A stretch of 64,000 bases of DNA from an uncultured Armatimonadota bacterium (GTDB lineage Bacteria > Armatimonadota > Fimbriimonadia > Fimbriimonadales > Fimbriimonadaceae): positions 24,137 to 88,136 of the forward strand of contig CAILEM010000050.1 of the NCBI GenBank assembly GCA_903833215.1, given 5' to 3'. Shown here one piece after another: positions 1 through 8,689 of the stretch; position 1 is the stretch's first letter; each line of letters begins with the position of its first letter. The notes beneath the pieces are model-generated. The model was not told the DNA's origin. It saw nothing but the letters and a program-made list of their open reading frames with translations, and did not search any database. The position numbers and the translations under genes are program-made.

Positions 1-1
1 C

Positions 2-319
2 AAAAAGGTGTTGCAAGCTGGACGCACCCAAATCGATCTGGCGAGCAAGAAGACAAAAATAGAGGCTCAACGTTGGGCCTTTGCCGAGCAGCTCACTGCG
101 AAACATGGGCTCGAACCCTGGGCCCGTTCTTTGCTAGCGATGCCTAACGCGGTCGCAGAGACCTCGCCACTTGGGATTCGATTTGAACAACCAGGCACCT
201 TCCTGCGACCACCCGTAGCGGCCTTGGTCACGGTGCAGCCAGAGAGAAACCAGATCTCGACAGTGAAGGTCACCACACGCGAAGCAAACTGGGGGCCAAA
301 TTGGAACTGGTTCGCCTAG
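2..319 (+). CDS. C-terminal part of an unknown protein (cut by window edge)
   Basis: The frame is open at the left edge and ends at a TAG. A GTG at position 8 could serve as a start, but the codons before it are also open, so this is more likely the tail of a longer protein. About 105 residues are visible, with a Pro/Val-rich middle and a Trp/Asn-rich end (GPNWNW). I recognise no domain. It overlaps the next gene by 19 nt, so it probably belongs to the same operon as the PqqD-like protein and ABC exporter. The membrane fusion subunit of the exporter would be a natural guess for this position, but nothing in the visible sequence confirms it. Confidence 0.55.
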   Translation, partial: KKVLQAGRTQIDLASKKTKIEAQRWAFAEQLTAKHGLEPWARSLLAMPNAVAETSPLGIRFEQPGTFLRPPVAALVTVQPERNQISTVKVTTREANWGPNWNWFA

Positions 320-705
320 CCAAACGGCTGGTCAATCGCTCAGAACCGCTCTCAGGCGAGAAGCTGAAGCATTCGCGACCCATCCGAAACTCCAGCGTCA
401 TTCAAGATAAGGAGGAGGACGGTAGCATCCTTCTCCTAGCTCCTCTCGATCAACAGCCCAATCTGCTCGTAGCGATCCTGGCCAAATGGACCAAAGCGCC
501 AGAACACAAGAAGTTCGAACTAGAACCTATTGGGGCCTTTGTTTGGAATCTATGCGATGGAAAGCATACATTTGAAGGAATCTCGAAGCGCCTTAGAGAA
601 CACTTCAAGATGAACCGAGTGGAAGCAGATGCGGCGCTCCTGGCGTTTCTGCAAATGCTTCACCAGAGGAGACTCATTACGCTCACCTTCGGAAAAGAAA
701 AATGA
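301..705 (+). CDS. PqqD-family (peptide-chaperone-like) protein
   Basis: This 134-residue protein carries a PqqD-like winged-helix domain at about residues 60-130, recognisable by the pattern GAFVWNLCDGKHTFEGI followed by L..HF and a hydrophobic C-terminal helix. PqqD proteins bind precursor peptides and present them to radical SAM enzymes in RiPP and PQQ synthesis. Family members also occur as isolated accessory proteins beside transporters. No radical SAM gene is visible here, so the peptide role is only a possibility. The start is TTG behind a G-rich stretch. The stop overlaps the next gene as ATGA, which indicates translational coupling with the exporter permease. The first 55 residues are unrelated to the domain. 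Confidence 0.75.
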   Translation: MELVRLAKRLVNRSEPLSGEKLKHSRPIRNSSVIQDKEEDGSILLLAPLDQQPNLLVAILAKWTKAPEHKKFELEPIGAFVWNLCDGKHTFEGISKRLREHFKMNRVEADAALLAFLQMLHQRRLITLTFGKEK

Positions 706-1277
706 AGCAGACTGAGTTCAAAAATGTGGACCCACCCATGTGGGTCGCATGGAACCAGGCGAAAGCAAGCATCCGCGTGCGCTTCCTCCGCATGCTCATC
801 ACATCGCTTGGAGTTGCATTAGGAATCGCCTTTTTCTGCAGCATGCAAGTGCTCAGTTCCACTCCAACCCACGGCGGAATGCAGTCCCAAGCCCAAATGC
901 AGTGGCTAACCGGTACGTCACTGGTCATGTGCCTCGTCGGAGTCACCAACTCAATGTTGATGTCTGTAACCGAGCGCTATCGAGAGATCGGGACGATCAA
1001 ATGCCTGGGTGCCTCAGACAGCTTTATCGTTAAGGTCTTCTTTCTTGAAGCCCTCCTCTTGGGTGCTTTGGGTTCCTTGGGAGGGTCGTTGATCGGATCC
1101 CTACTAATTGCACTGGTGATGAGTGCGACCACGGGGAGTCCAGGACTCGTCCCCATCGTTCACGCCATTGTCGTTGGGACGCTTGTCGGCATTTTGATGA
1201 CGGTACTTGCAGCGATTGCTCCGGCCGTTCAAGCCGCGAAGATGCCTGCCGCGGCGGCGCTTAGGGTGGATGTATGA
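702..1277 (+). CDS. Minimal FtsX-type ABC transporter permease
   Basis: The 191-residue membrane protein has one hydrophobic helix at about residues 29-50, then passes almost directly into an FtsX domain (residues ~70-190) with three more helices and the typical cytoplasmic coupling motif VTERYREIGTIKCLGAS. Normal MacB/LolC-type permeases have a periplasmic domain of 150-250 residues between helices 1 and 2. Here only about 20 residues remain. The C-terminus [12 protein letters not shown] matches the family ending (P..ALR.E). It overlaps both neighbours by 4 nt and must pair with the downstream ATPase. Either a compact exporter or an internal deletion explains the short form, and the intact frame favours the former. 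Confidence 0.85.
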   Translation: MKQTEFKNVDPPMWVAWNQAKASIRVRFLRMLITSLGVALGIAFFCSMQVLSSTPTHGGMQSQAQMQWLTGTSLVMCLVGVTNSMLMSVTERYREIGTIKCLGASDSFIVKVFFLEALLLGALGSLGGSLIGSLLIALVMSATTGSPGLVPIVHAIVVGTLVGILMTVLAAIAPAVQAAKMPAAAALRVDV

Positions 1278-2008
1278 GTTTGCTAGACCAAAGAGAAGTT
1301 GTCGTCCGCACCGTCGATGTCGTCAAGCAGTACGGCGAGGGTGAGGCAGCAGTGCGTGCCCTCAATGGTGTGACTTGCGAGATTTACACCGGCGAGTATT
1401 TGTCGATCATGGGTCCATCCGGCAGCGGAAAATCGACGCTATTCAACATGATTGGCGGCTTGGATAAGCCAAACGAAGGTTCGGTGTTCGTCAATTCGGT
1501 CGACATCGCCCAGCTCACTCCCAAGGAATTGGCGTTTCTCCGGTGTCACACCATCGGCTATATCTTTCAGACCTTCAACCTGATCTCGGTCCGAACGGCC
1601 CTGGAAAACGTCACCTTGCCCATGCTATTTGCCGGCCTCACCCCCGAAGAGGCAGACGAGCGCGGAATCAAACTTCTCGATCTAGTGGGCTTGGTGCATC
1701 GCCTTCACCACCGTCCAAGTGAGTTGTCCGGTGGACAGCAACAACGCGTAGCCATTGCACGATCTCTTGCCAACAACCCTTCAATCATCCTCGCTGATGA
1801 GCCGACGGGCAATCTTGACCTCAAAACCGGTCAGGAAATCATCGACCTCCTCCGAAGTCTCAACGAAGAGCGAGGCGTCACCATCATCTCCGCTACCCAC
1901 GACCACAAAATGCTCGACGTCTCCGATCGCATCTTCCACATCCGAGATGGTCAACTCGCGCTTGTCGAGACCAGAGAGGAGCTCGACAAACACAAAGCCC
2001 TGGCGTAA
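1274..2008 (+). CDS. ABC transporter ATP-binding protein (LolD/MacB type)
   Basis: This is a complete 244-residue ABC ATPase. Walker [10 protein letters not shown] lies at residues 47-55, the Q-loop glutamine at ~99 (YIFQTFNL), the signature LSGGQQQR at 151-158, Walker [13 protein letters not shown] at ~171-182 and the H-loop in ATHD near 209. The spacing and the TGNLD extension place it in the LolD/MacB/FtsE subfamily, which drives mechanotransmission by FtsX-type permeases rather than classical substrate translocation. It overlaps the permease by ATGA and is the last gene of the operon, followed after ~280 bp by a strong terminator. Confidence 0.95.
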   Translation: MSLLDQREVVVRTVDVVKQYGEGEAAVRALNGVTCEIYTGEYLSIMGPSGSGKSTLFNMIGGLDKPNEGSVFVNSVDIAQLTPKELAFLRCHTIGYIFQTFNLISVRTALENVTLPMLFAGLTPEEADERGIKLLDLVGLVHRLHHRPSELSGGQQQRVAIARSLANNPSIILADEPTGNLDLKTGQEIIDLLRSLNEERGVTIISATHDHKMLDVSDRIFHIRDGQLALVETREELDKHKALA

Positions 2009-2290
2009 CGGTGAGTGACATCGGCGTCCGAAGGATCAGCGTGCGACATTCGAGATAGTCGACGGTGCGAGACAACAGACATGAGACACCACCCCGCCCC
2101 GTAGTCGGCGGTGATCGTACCGACGCAGGAACTTGTATCCAAAACCAACCTGCAGTCAATCAAATGCAGAGTTCCGGAAAATGGAGACACGCCAAGCGGA
2201 GCAAGGGGCCAGACCAGCTGACAACCAGAACGAGCGAAGAAATGAAAGCGAAACAGTTCGGAGGATAAACGTAGACCCCAATAACAGAAA
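2009..2290. other. Intergenic region carrying one dispersed repeat
   Basis: The 280 bp between the ABC operon and the terminator has no convincing reading frame. It contains one copy of the 25-bp dispersed repeat (see the feature at 2101). I see nothing else in it. Confidence 0.6.
2101..2125 (+). repeat. Dispersed 25-bp repeat, copy 1
   Basis: GTAGTCGGCGGTGATCGTAC followed by CGACG. The same 25 bp occurs exactly at 13077-13101 and exactly in inverse orientation at 13172-13196, with a diverged inverse copy at 37631-37654. The core GTCGG...CCGAC is a short imperfect palindrome, so each copy can form a small hairpin. Confidence 0.85.
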
Positions 2291-2319
2291 GGAGCCCCGG
2301 GAAACTCGGGGCTCCTTTT
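2291..2319 (+). terminator. Bidirectional intrinsic terminator
   Basis: A perfect 9-bp stem GGAGCCCCG/CGGGGCTCC with a 7-nt loop is followed by TTTT on the plus strand and preceded by an A-rich stretch (CAGAAA), so it can also stop minus-strand transcripts. It lies between the ABC operon and the convergent gene ending at 2334. Confidence 0.88.
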
Positions 2320-2333
2320 GCTAGAGATTTCGC

Positions 2334-3206
2334 CTACTTATCTAGCGTAACCGTAATCGTCGAAGTCCCCACCGTCGGGATCTTGGCATCGCCAAGCGCC
2401 GCGACGGACGTCTCTTGATTGCTCTTAATCTTGATCGTCATCGAAATCGTCTTTCCCGTGGCTTTGTCCACATTCGCTTCCCCACTAATCTGGAGCGTAC
2501 CGGTGACGATCATATCAACAGCGCCCATCGCCTCAAGCTCGGGTACCGGATTCGCCTTCATCAACTCACCGACGTTGATGTTCATCTTCAAGGTGCCGCC
2601 TACGGTGACTACGTAAACCTGCTTCCCATCAACCTCTTTCTCGGCAACCAGCTTTCCAACCAGCTTTTGATCTTCATTGGTAGTCGTCGGACCCTTTGGA
2701 ATCAGAACGTCCCAGGCGTCGCCGACATTGACCGCCTTCTCGGGAAACTCCACCAGCGGCCCGATGATGCTTGTCGTGGCAGAGCCAGTAAGGATCGCCC
2801 GTGGATCAACCTTCTTGTTCGGGTCTTTGGTGAAGCGATTTCTAGAATCCAGCTTGCCGCTAACCTTGGTGGTAATTAGGGTCTTGTCCTTTTCACCCGC
2901 CATCATGTCGGCCATCGGCCCTTCCATATCGAATTTCTCAACCTTGGTGGTGAGTTCAACAGGGGCAGTTCCGGCTGTGGCATCTACGTCGCCGATGCTA
3001 TAGCTATACGCGGTCGTAGAGGTAAACCCCATCTCCTGCTCATTTCCACCGGGAAGCGTGATCGTTTGCTTCATGGTCGACTGGATATGGTAGCTTTCGA
3101 CGCCTTTCTGGAGTGTCTTGCGAAGCGTGATGCCATCTTTCGCCCCCAACGCAATCGAAGCGGCGACGATCGTCGCCAAGACAAACAGTTTTCTTGTATG
3201 AGTCAT
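2334..3206 (-). CDS. Secreted protein of unknown function
   Basis: 290 residues. I chose the ATG at 3206 because AAAGGAAC stands 6 nt upstream and the protein then begins with a clean signal peptide (MTHTRKLFVLATIVAASIALGA). The frame remains open for another 157 codons upstream, but that part is not protein-like. The mature part is rich in Thr, Val and Lys, alternates strand-like segments, and contains phrases such as VNVGDAWDV and DKATGKTISMTIKIK. This resembles secreted beta-rich proteins often annotated as DUF6263-like, though I am not certain of that name. No catalytic motif is evident. It is transcribed divergently from the CapA-like gene and stops at the shared bidirectional terminator. 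Confidence 0.8.
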   Translation of the reverse strand: MTHTRKLFVLATIVAASIALGAKDGITLRKTLQKGVESYHIQSTMKQTITLPGGNEQEMGFTSTTAYSYSIGDVDATAGTAPVELTTKVEKFDMEGPMADMMAGEKDKTLITTKVSGKLDSRNRFTKDPNKKVDPRAILTGSATTSIIGPLVEFPEKAVNVGDAWDVLIPKGPTTTNEDQKLVGKLVAEKEVDGKQVYVVTVGGTLKMNINVGELMKANPVPELEAMGAVDMIVTGTLQISGEANVDKATGKTISMTIKIKSNQETSVAALGDAKIPTVGTSTITVTLDK

Positions 3207-3302
3207 TGATAGTTCCTTTCTGCCCCGGGGCTGCCAATCAATACGTACGAATCTGCGGCGCGTTTCTACGCCTAAACTGCGTTTCGCTTCGTCCGTAATG
3301 AC

Positions 3303-4313
3303 GTGTTTTTGTTCATTGTGACTGCTTTTGCGGCGAAGGCAACTTCCCTCCTTTTTGGAGGTGACGTAATGCTCAATGGGATTCCACCCTCGAAACACGT
3401 GTTTGAATCCATCAAGCCTTTCACCGCCTCCTCGGATGCCACTTTTGCCAATCTGGAAATTCCCCTTACGACTTCCACCACCAAGACCCAGCGAAAAACG
3501 GCACAGGAGCTTAAAGCACGAAATCAGTGGATTTTGAAAGCAGATCCGAAGCACTCTCCGTTCCTCAAAGCAGCTGGAATATCCATCGTGAGTCTCGCCA
3601 ACAACCATGCGATGGATTACGGAAGCGGTGGCCTCTCGCAGATGATCACGGACCTTGATACAGAAGGAATTGTCCACGCTGGCGCAGGCAATAACTCAAA
3701 CATCGCGGCACAACCGGGGATCATCGAACTATCCAACAAGAAGAAGGCCGCCCTGCTTTCTGTCATGGGATTCTTGACGCGCAACGCGTTACTGAAAACA
3801 TCGCCTGCGACCCTCGATACCGCGGGCGTTGCCGTCCTCAGCACGGGTGGGCGACTTGACCAGGCCGCGAAGGACAAACTCTCCCGCTGGATTTCTGCCG
3901 CTCACAAGCAAGCTGACTATGTTGTCGTCGGAATCCACTGGGGCGTCGAGCGCAAAAACCTCCCCACTCCTTACCAGGTCGCCTTGGGTAGAGCCCTTAT
4001 CGACGCAGGTGCCGATATCGTTTGGGGCAATCATCCCCACGTTTTACAGGGCGCCGAGCTCTACAACGGCCACCTTATCATGTACTCGATGGGAAATCTC
4101 ATATCGAACTTGCCCGCCGTGACGGGAATGCTCCAAGTAAAGATCGCGGACGACCGAACACAGAGCGCTGAGTTCATTCCTGCCGTCAATCGTCACGGGC
4201 GAATCGTGATCACGGAAGGAAAAGCGAAGGAATCAGCAATTCGAGAGATGCGGAATCTTTGTCGATTGCTACTCCGTAGATACCCTTCGACTGTATCGGT
4301 TCCCGCCCTATAG
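3303..4313 (+). CDS. CapA-family (PGA_cap) metallophosphatase-like protein
   Basis: 336 residues with a GTG start and a short hydrophobic N-terminus that could be a signal peptide. The family motifs are present in order: LLFGGDVMLNG near residue 17, ATFANLEIPLT near 47, SLANNHAMDYG near 98, VVVGIHWGVE near 209 and GADIVWGNHPHVLQGAELY near 239. These Asp, Asn and His residues form the metal centre of the calcineurin-like fold in CapA/PgsA proteins, which take part in poly-gamma-glutamate capsule anchoring. No PgsB or PgsC partner lies nearby, so the role is probably a generic cell-surface phosphoesterase. It is followed 18 bp later by the aminotransferase, possibly in one transcript. Confidence 0.88.
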   Translation: MFLFIVTAFAAKATSLLFGGDVMLNGIPPSKHVFESIKPFTASSDATFANLEIPLTTSTTKTQRKTAQELKARNQWILKADPKHSPFLKAAGISIVSLANNHAMDYGSGGLSQMITDLDTEGIVHAGAGNNSNIAAQPGIIELSNKKKAALLSVMGFLTRNALLKTSPATLDTAGVAVLSTGGRLDQAAKDKLSRWISAAHKQADYVVVGIHWGVERKNLPTPYQVALGRALIDAGADIVWGNHPHVLQGAELYNGHLIMYSMGNLISNLPAVTGMLQVKIADDRTQSAEFIPAVNRHGRIVITEGKAKESAIREMRNLCRLLLRRYPSTVSVPAL

Positions 4314-4331
4314 TCAAGGCTATACTTTGTT

Positions 4332-5588
4332 ATGGACGCAGATGCCCTCTATGCTGACGTAATCGACAAGTACTCGCGGCACATCAATCCGCACCTTGCC
4401 AAGTTGATGGCGTTCGCCGGATTCGGTGTCGAAATGCGCGGCGAAGGCTGCTACATTTACGACCACGAAGGCCGCCAATTTCTCGACTGCCTCGGCGGGT
4501 ACGGCACCTTTAGCGTCGGCCACCGGCATCCCAAGGTCGTCGAAGCAGTCCAAAAGCAATTAGGCGAAATGGCACTCAGCGGAAAAGCGTTCTTCTCCAA
4601 GAATGCCGCCGACCTGGCCGAGAAGCTTGCCGAAATCACCCCCGAAGGCATCGATTATTCGTTTTTCTGCAACAGCGGAACCGAGGCAGTCGAGGCTGCT
4701 CTCAAATTCTCGAAGAGCGTGACGGGTCGAGTAAAAATCATCTCGACAACGGAAAGTTTCCACGGCAAGACGATGGGTTCACTTTCCGTGATGGGTCGCG
4801 AGAAATATCGAAAGCCCTACGAGCCACTGGTTCCCGGTGTGGTTTTCGTCCCCTTTGGAGACGTCGATGCCGCCATCGCTGCAATTGATGACCAAACAGC
4901 TTGCATGATCGTGGAGCCCATCCAAGGCGAGGGTGGGATCAGAATCCCACCAGACGGGTACCTAACCGCACTTCGGCGGGCCTGCGACAAACACGGGGCG
5001 ATTCTGATTTTCGATGAAGTTCAAACTGGCTTAGGTCGAACGGGAACAATGTTCGCTTGCGAGCACGACGGGGTTAGCCCAGACATCATCACGATGGCCA
5101 AAGCCCTTGGCGGCGGCGTGATGCCTCTTGGTGCCGTTTCCGGAACAGAAGCGATCTGGGATGCCGTTTATAGCCAGAATCCCCTCTCGCACACGAGCAC
5201 ATTCGGTGGAAATCCGCTCGCTTGCGCGGCCGGACTTGCTGGAATCCAGGTGATCCAAGATGAAGGTCTCGTCGAGCGGTCAGCCACATTAGGTCTCCTT
5301 CTGAAAGACGGACTGCAGTCCGTAGCGGACAAACACTCCAAGTGGATTGCCGAAGTCCGTGGACGCGGGCTCATGGTTGGTCTGGAGTTTGCTGAAGACG
5401 AAGTCGGCGAATTGGTCGTTGCGCAGTTGCTCAAGTACGGAGTCTGTGTAGCCTACGCCCTCAATAACCCGCGGGTGCTCCGATTCGAGCCACCATTGAT
5501 CATCTCAGCCGAGCAGATTGAGTTTGCGGTAGATGCGGTTGACAAGGCACTCGTCGAGACCGATGAGTTGTTGGCAATGCTCGTTTAG
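4332..5588 (+). CDS. Class III PLP-dependent aminotransferase (putrescine/acetylornithine type)
   Basis: 418 residues, full length for class III (ornithine/acetylornithine/putrescine) aminotransferases. Visible motifs are [19 protein letters not shown] near residue 55, the phosphate-binding [12 protein letters not shown] near 115, [13 protein letters not shown] near 143, the PLP-ring aspartate in [15 protein letters not shown] near 222 and the Schiff-base lysine in TMAKALGGG near 256. The order and the [11 protein letters not shown] segment fit the putrescine aminotransferase (YgjG/PatA) branch best, but acetylornithine or GABA substrates cannot be excluded. It transfers an amino group from an omega-amine to 2-oxoglutarate in the cytoplasm. 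The 3' end overlaps the convergent DUF3592 gene by 4 nt. Confidence 0.92.
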   Translation: MDADALYADVIDKYSRHINPHLAKLMAFAGFGVEMRGEGCYIYDHEGRQFLDCLGGYGTFSVGHRHPKVVEAVQKQLGEMALSGKAFFSKNAADLAEKLAEITPEGIDYSFFCNSGTEAVEAALKFSKSVTGRVKIISTTESFHGKTMGSLSVMGREKYRKPYEPLVPGVVFVPFGDVDAAIAAIDDQTACMIVEPIQGEGGIRIPPDGYLTALRRACDKHGAILIFDEVQTGLGRTGTMFACEHDGVSPDIITMAKALGGGVMPLGAVSGTEAIWDAVYSQNPLSHTSTFGGNPLACAAGLAGIQVIQDEGLVERSATLGLLLKDGLQSVADKHSKWIAEVRGRGLMVGLEFAEDEVGELVVAQLLKYGVCVAYALNNPRVLRFEPPLIISAEQIEFAVDAVDKALVETDELLAMLV

Positions 5589-6034
5589 GAGCGTCCGCCG
5601 AACGTCTGCCGATATCGTTGGCGAGCGTAAACCCACACAACAGACATAAAGACCAGCATCCCTCCGCTCAAAAGCGTGGTGAACTGAAATTTGATGCCTG
5701 TCTTTTGGGGAGCGACGCTCGCAAATCCAGGATCCGAAGGTATGTAATACACCTCGACCGGATCTCCTGACTGCACAACTTGCGAAATCTCAGACTTCGC
5801 CGAGTAGAGAACCTTGTTTACCGTGTAGCTGAATTCGGCATAGGGTGTCCGCTTGGTCATGTACGACTTGAAAACCTGACCAGGAACGTGATGGGGCGTC
5901 GTCATGAGTTCCCCTGCTTTGGTATTCAACGGCAACATGTAGAAAACGAAGCCAACCGCACCAAGCGGCACCAAGACCGACAGCATCATGACGTTTTGCT
6001 TGAGTTGGCTTCGCGAATCCTTCCTCCAATACAT
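5585..6034 (-). CDS. DUF3592-like membrane protein
   Basis: 149 residues with two predicted membrane helices at about 14-33 and 117-137. Between them lies a small beta-rich domain whose ending VEVYYIPSDPGFASV matches the DUF3592 signature (V.V.Y.P.DP..A). The family has no assigned function. A related gene follows immediately upstream (6053-6478) with the same architecture, only 18 bp away, so the pair is probably a tandem duplication expressed as one unit. The protein is basic at the N-terminus and has no signal-peptide cleavage site. Confidence 0.75.
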   Translation of the reverse strand: MYWRKDSRSQLKQNVMMLSVLVPLGAVGFVFYMLPLNTKAGELMTTPHHVPGQVFKSYMTKRTPYAEFSYTVNKVLYSAKSEISQVVQSGDPVEVYYIPSDPGFASVAPQKTGIKFQFTTLLSGGMLVFMSVVWVYARQRYRQTFGGRS

Positions 6035-6052
6035 CTTTTGTTTAAGGTCCCC

Positions 6053-6478
6053 TCAACCACGTCGGAATCGCAAGATCGTATATCCAAAAACGGAGCAGAT
6101 AGCCGCATTCCATACTCCGAGAAAAGCAAGAGCAAAAAGCGTGCCCTTCTTCTTTCCCTCCGGATTAATAGCTGAGTAACTCGGATCGGTGGGTAGGTAG
6201 TAAATAGTGATATTCCCGCTATCTCCGAAACCTCCACCGTAATCGGACTGACCATCATACGATTGCCCATTTACCGTAAACGTATAGCGTGCGTAACGTC
6301 TATTGCCCTTGGACTTACTGTACACACCCGTGAGAATCGCTTGGGTGCTTTGTGAGGATTCGGAAAGTTGGATGGCCTTTCTATAGTCAGGTAGCGCAAC
6401 TCCAAACAACACACCCAATCCGATCAGTGCCATCAAACTCAGGAGCACAAGGGCTGAATGCTTATTTCGAGGTGCCAT
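6053..6478 (-). CDS. DUF3592-like membrane protein, paralogue of its neighbour
   Basis: 141 residues, two membrane helices (about 10-30 and 116-134) and an intervening domain with YARYTFTVNGQSYDGQS and ITIYYLPTDPSYSAI, the latter matching the DUF3592 motif. It shares layout and the DP..A.. motif with the gene at 5585-6034 but has diverged substantially, so the duplication is old. A well-formed ATG start is at 6478. The function of the family is unknown. A role in envelope homeostasis would be only a guess. Confidence 0.75.
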   Translation of the reverse strand: MAPRNKHSALVLLSLMALIGLGVLFGVALPDYRKAIQLSESSQSTQAILTGVYSKSKGNRRYARYTFTVNGQSYDGQSDYGGGFGDSGNITIYYLPTDPSYSAINPEGKKKGTLFALAFLGVWNAAICSVFGYTILRFRRG

Positions 6479-6516
6479 AAAGATAGTTATCCTCTGAAAT
6501 GCAGTGCAGCTTGTGC

Positions 6517-7527
6517 CTATAGGAACTCTGAGAGCAATACCCGCTCAGCTCGGCGCGATGACTCCACCGCGGCACAGACCATCGCGAAGCTCTTGATGTT
6601 ATCGTGACACTCCCCGTTAGGAGTCGCGCCTGTCTTCAGCGCATGCAGGAATTCCTCAAGCGAACCTTCAATTCCAGACTTCACCGTTGGGGACGCCTCG
6701 GAGAGATCGGTGCATGTGGAGTGGAATCCACCTGATTCCTTCACAATCTGAGCTTTGGGATCTCCGTGACCATCCCAGAGGGCTGTCCCGTTAGCTCCAG
6801 CGGCTCGCCAGTCCGATTCCCAAGAAGTGTGAAGTCCTTCGGCGCACCAACTGCCACGATAGGTGTAGCGAAGCCCACCCGTCATCTCAAATAGGCATGT
6901 CGCCGATGCCGCCCCCTTGTACCAACTCCAGCCTGGGTTGAACTCATCGGCATAAACGGACACGGGGTCTGCTTGCGAAATATAGCGCGCTGCATCGAAG
7001 GTATGGATCGCCATATCGACCAGCAGCACACTCGCCATTTCATCTCGGAACCCGCCAAAGTGTGCTCCAACGTAGAAGTCGGAATTAAGAATCCCGAGCG
7101 CACCAAGGTTCTCCTCAATCAGTTTTCGATACGCTTGTATTCGTCCGTCGTATCGGCGGCTTTGGCTGACCATGTACAACTTGCCAGCCGCCTCCGAAGC
7201 ACGTACCATCTCTTTGGCTTCGTCAAGGTCCACCGCCATCGGCTTCTCTCCAATGACGGGAACGCCCAGTCCGAGGGCGGTGGTGGTGACTTCTTTGTGT
7301 CCGGAGGGTGATGTTACATCAACCACGAAATCGGGAGACAAAGCGCGAATCGCGGCCTCAAGGTCCGTTCCCAGATACTCTGGGGTCACGTCAAGTTCTT
7401 TGGCTGCCTCTTCCGCCGCACCAGGGCGCATATCTATCCAACCAGCAAGAACCGCCTCCTGGTTATCCCGGAGATTTCTCCCCCACGCTTTTCCCATTCC
7501 ACCGGCTCCGACTAGTAGTGCACGCAC
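6517..7527 (-). CDS. Gfo/Idh/MocA-family oxidoreductase
   Basis: 336 residues. The N-terminal Rossmann fold begins with LLVGAGGMGKAWGRNL (GxGGxG) and continues to the EKPMA motif at about residue 94, the diagnostic Gfo/Idh/MocA element whose lysine contacts nicotinamide and substrate. DMAIHTFDAARYI near residue 172 is the second family motif and supplies the catalytic His/Asp pair. Such enzymes oxidise or reduce sugars and inositols with NAD(P). The actual substrate is not readable from sequence. The gene is divergent from the threonine aldolase gene, with about 85 bp between the start codons. Confidence 0.93.
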   Translation of the reverse strand: MRALLVGAGGMGKAWGRNLRDNQEAVLAGWIDMRPGAAEEAAKELDVTPEYLGTDLEAAIRALSPDFVVDVTSPSGHKEVTTTALGLGVPVIGEKPMAVDLDEAKEMVRASEAAGKLYMVSQSRRYDGRIQAYRKLIEENLGALGILNSDFYVGAHFGGFRDEMASVLLVDMAIHTFDAARYISQADPVSVYADEFNPGWSWYKGAASATCLFEMTGGLRYTYRGSWCAEGLHTSWESDWRAAGANGTALWDGHGDPKAQIVKESGGFHSTCTDLSEASPTVKSGIEGSLEEFLHALKTGATPNGECHDNIKSFAMVCAAVESSRRAERVLLSEFL

Positions 7528-7612
7528 GCGAAGGTTTTACCTCTTAGCGCATCGGGTTCGACCTGAAAAATCTGGTGGGCCCTCTGCCATCATAGTAACG
7601 GCAGACCTCACC

Positions 7613-8689
7613 ATGTACAGCGCAGCATTCCCCCCTTCTTCCCGCTACGTCGTCGACCTTCGCAGTGACACCGTCACTCGCCCCACTCCTGAAATGTATG
7701 AGGCGATGCAAAATGCGCCGGTGGGTGACGATGTCCTCGGAGATGACCCAACCGTAACCGAGCTGGAAGAACTCGCCGCCAAAATGACCGGCAAGGAAGC
7801 TGCCCTCTTCGTTCCAAGCGGGACGATGGGAAATCAGATTGCCCTCGCCTCCCACTGTGATCGTGGTGATGCGATCATCGTTGAGGAAGAAGCTCACATC
7901 GTGTATTACGAAGTCGGCGGTCCCGCGATGCTAGCTGGCGTCGTGACATTCACACTGCCGTCGAACCGTGGTGCCATGGATCCAGGCAATGTTGAAAAGC
8001 ACTTTCTGAAGCGCAATCTGCATACGCCTGGGACCTCCCTTCTCTGCCTTGAGAACACCCATAACCGGGGTGGTGGCTCGATTATCCCGATCGAAACGAT
8101 GCGAGAGTATCGGTTGATTGCTGAGCAACATGACGTAAAAATTCACCTTGATGGTGCCCGAGTGTTCAATGCCGCCGTCGCCCTCGGCGTCCCTGTCATT
8201 GACATTACGGAACACGTTGACTCAGTCAATTTCTGCCTGAGCAAAGGATTGCGTTCACCCGTCGGTTCTCTACTGTGTGGAAGTCATGACCTCATCGACA
8301 AAGGTCGCATCTGGCGGAAGCGCTTTGGCGGTGGTATGAGGCAAGCCGGAATCCTCGCCGCGTGTGGACTTGTCAGTCTCACGAAGATGGTGGATCGACT
8401 CGCCGAGGACCATGCGCGTGCCAAAGATCTTGCAAAGCGAATCTCCGTACTTCCCGGCCTGTCGATTGACCTGGATACGGTGGAAACCAATATGGTGCTT
8501 GTGAACACCGATGCTCCCGCTGGAGACTGGCAGGCGTGGTTGGCAGAAGCGGGAGTGCTGTGCTTCCCCGTCGCGGCACATCGCCTAAGGCTAGTGTTCC
8601 ACGGCGACATCGACGATGACTGCGTGGATCGGGCCGAAAAGGCCTTCCAGGAAGTCGCTGATCGGTGCCAACACGGAATTACGAACTAG
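7613..8689 (+). CDS. ltaE: Low-specificity L-threonine aldolase
   Basis: 358 residues from the ATG at 7613. The frame extends 147 codons further upstream but runs back into the divergent oxidoreductase, so that extension is rejected. The start [12 protein letters not shown] at residues 14-25 and [11 protein letters not shown] near 38-48 are hallmarks of the beta-eliminating lyase/threonine aldolase family. ENTHNRGGG near 147, LDGAR at 179-183 with the PLP-binding aspartate, and the Schiff-base lysine K211 in [12 protein letters not shown] complete the active site. It cleaves L-threonine or allo-threonine to glycine and acetaldehyde. The 3' end overlaps the convergent exonuclease gene by 11 nt. 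Confidence 0.95.
   Translation: MYSAAFPPSSRYVVDLRSDTVTRPTPEMYEAMQNAPVGDDVLGDDPTVTELEELAAKMTGKEAALFVPSGTMGNQIALASHCDRGDAIIVEEEAHIVYYEVGGPAMLAGVVTFTLPSNRGAMDPGNVEKHFLKRNLHTPGTSLLCLENTHNRGGGSIIPIETMREYRLIAEQHDVKIHLDGARVFNAAVALGVPVIDITEHVDSVNFCLSKGLRSPVGSLLCGSHDLIDKGRIWRKRFGGGMRQAGILAACGLVSLTKMVDRLAEDHARAKDLAKRISVLPGLSIDLDTVETNMVLVNTDAPAGDWQAWLAEAGVLCFPVAAHRLRLVFHGDIDDDCVDRAEKAFQEVADRCQHGITN

Noticed and set aside
3207..3677. N-terminal extension of the secreted protein at 2334-3206
   Set aside because: It overlaps the opposite CapA-like gene, has no signal peptide and lacks a ribosome-binding site, whereas the internal start has both.
7172..7612. 147-residue N-terminal extension of threonine aldolase
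   Set aside because: It lies antisense to the Gfo/Idh/MocA gene, and the family begins at [12 protein letters not shown].
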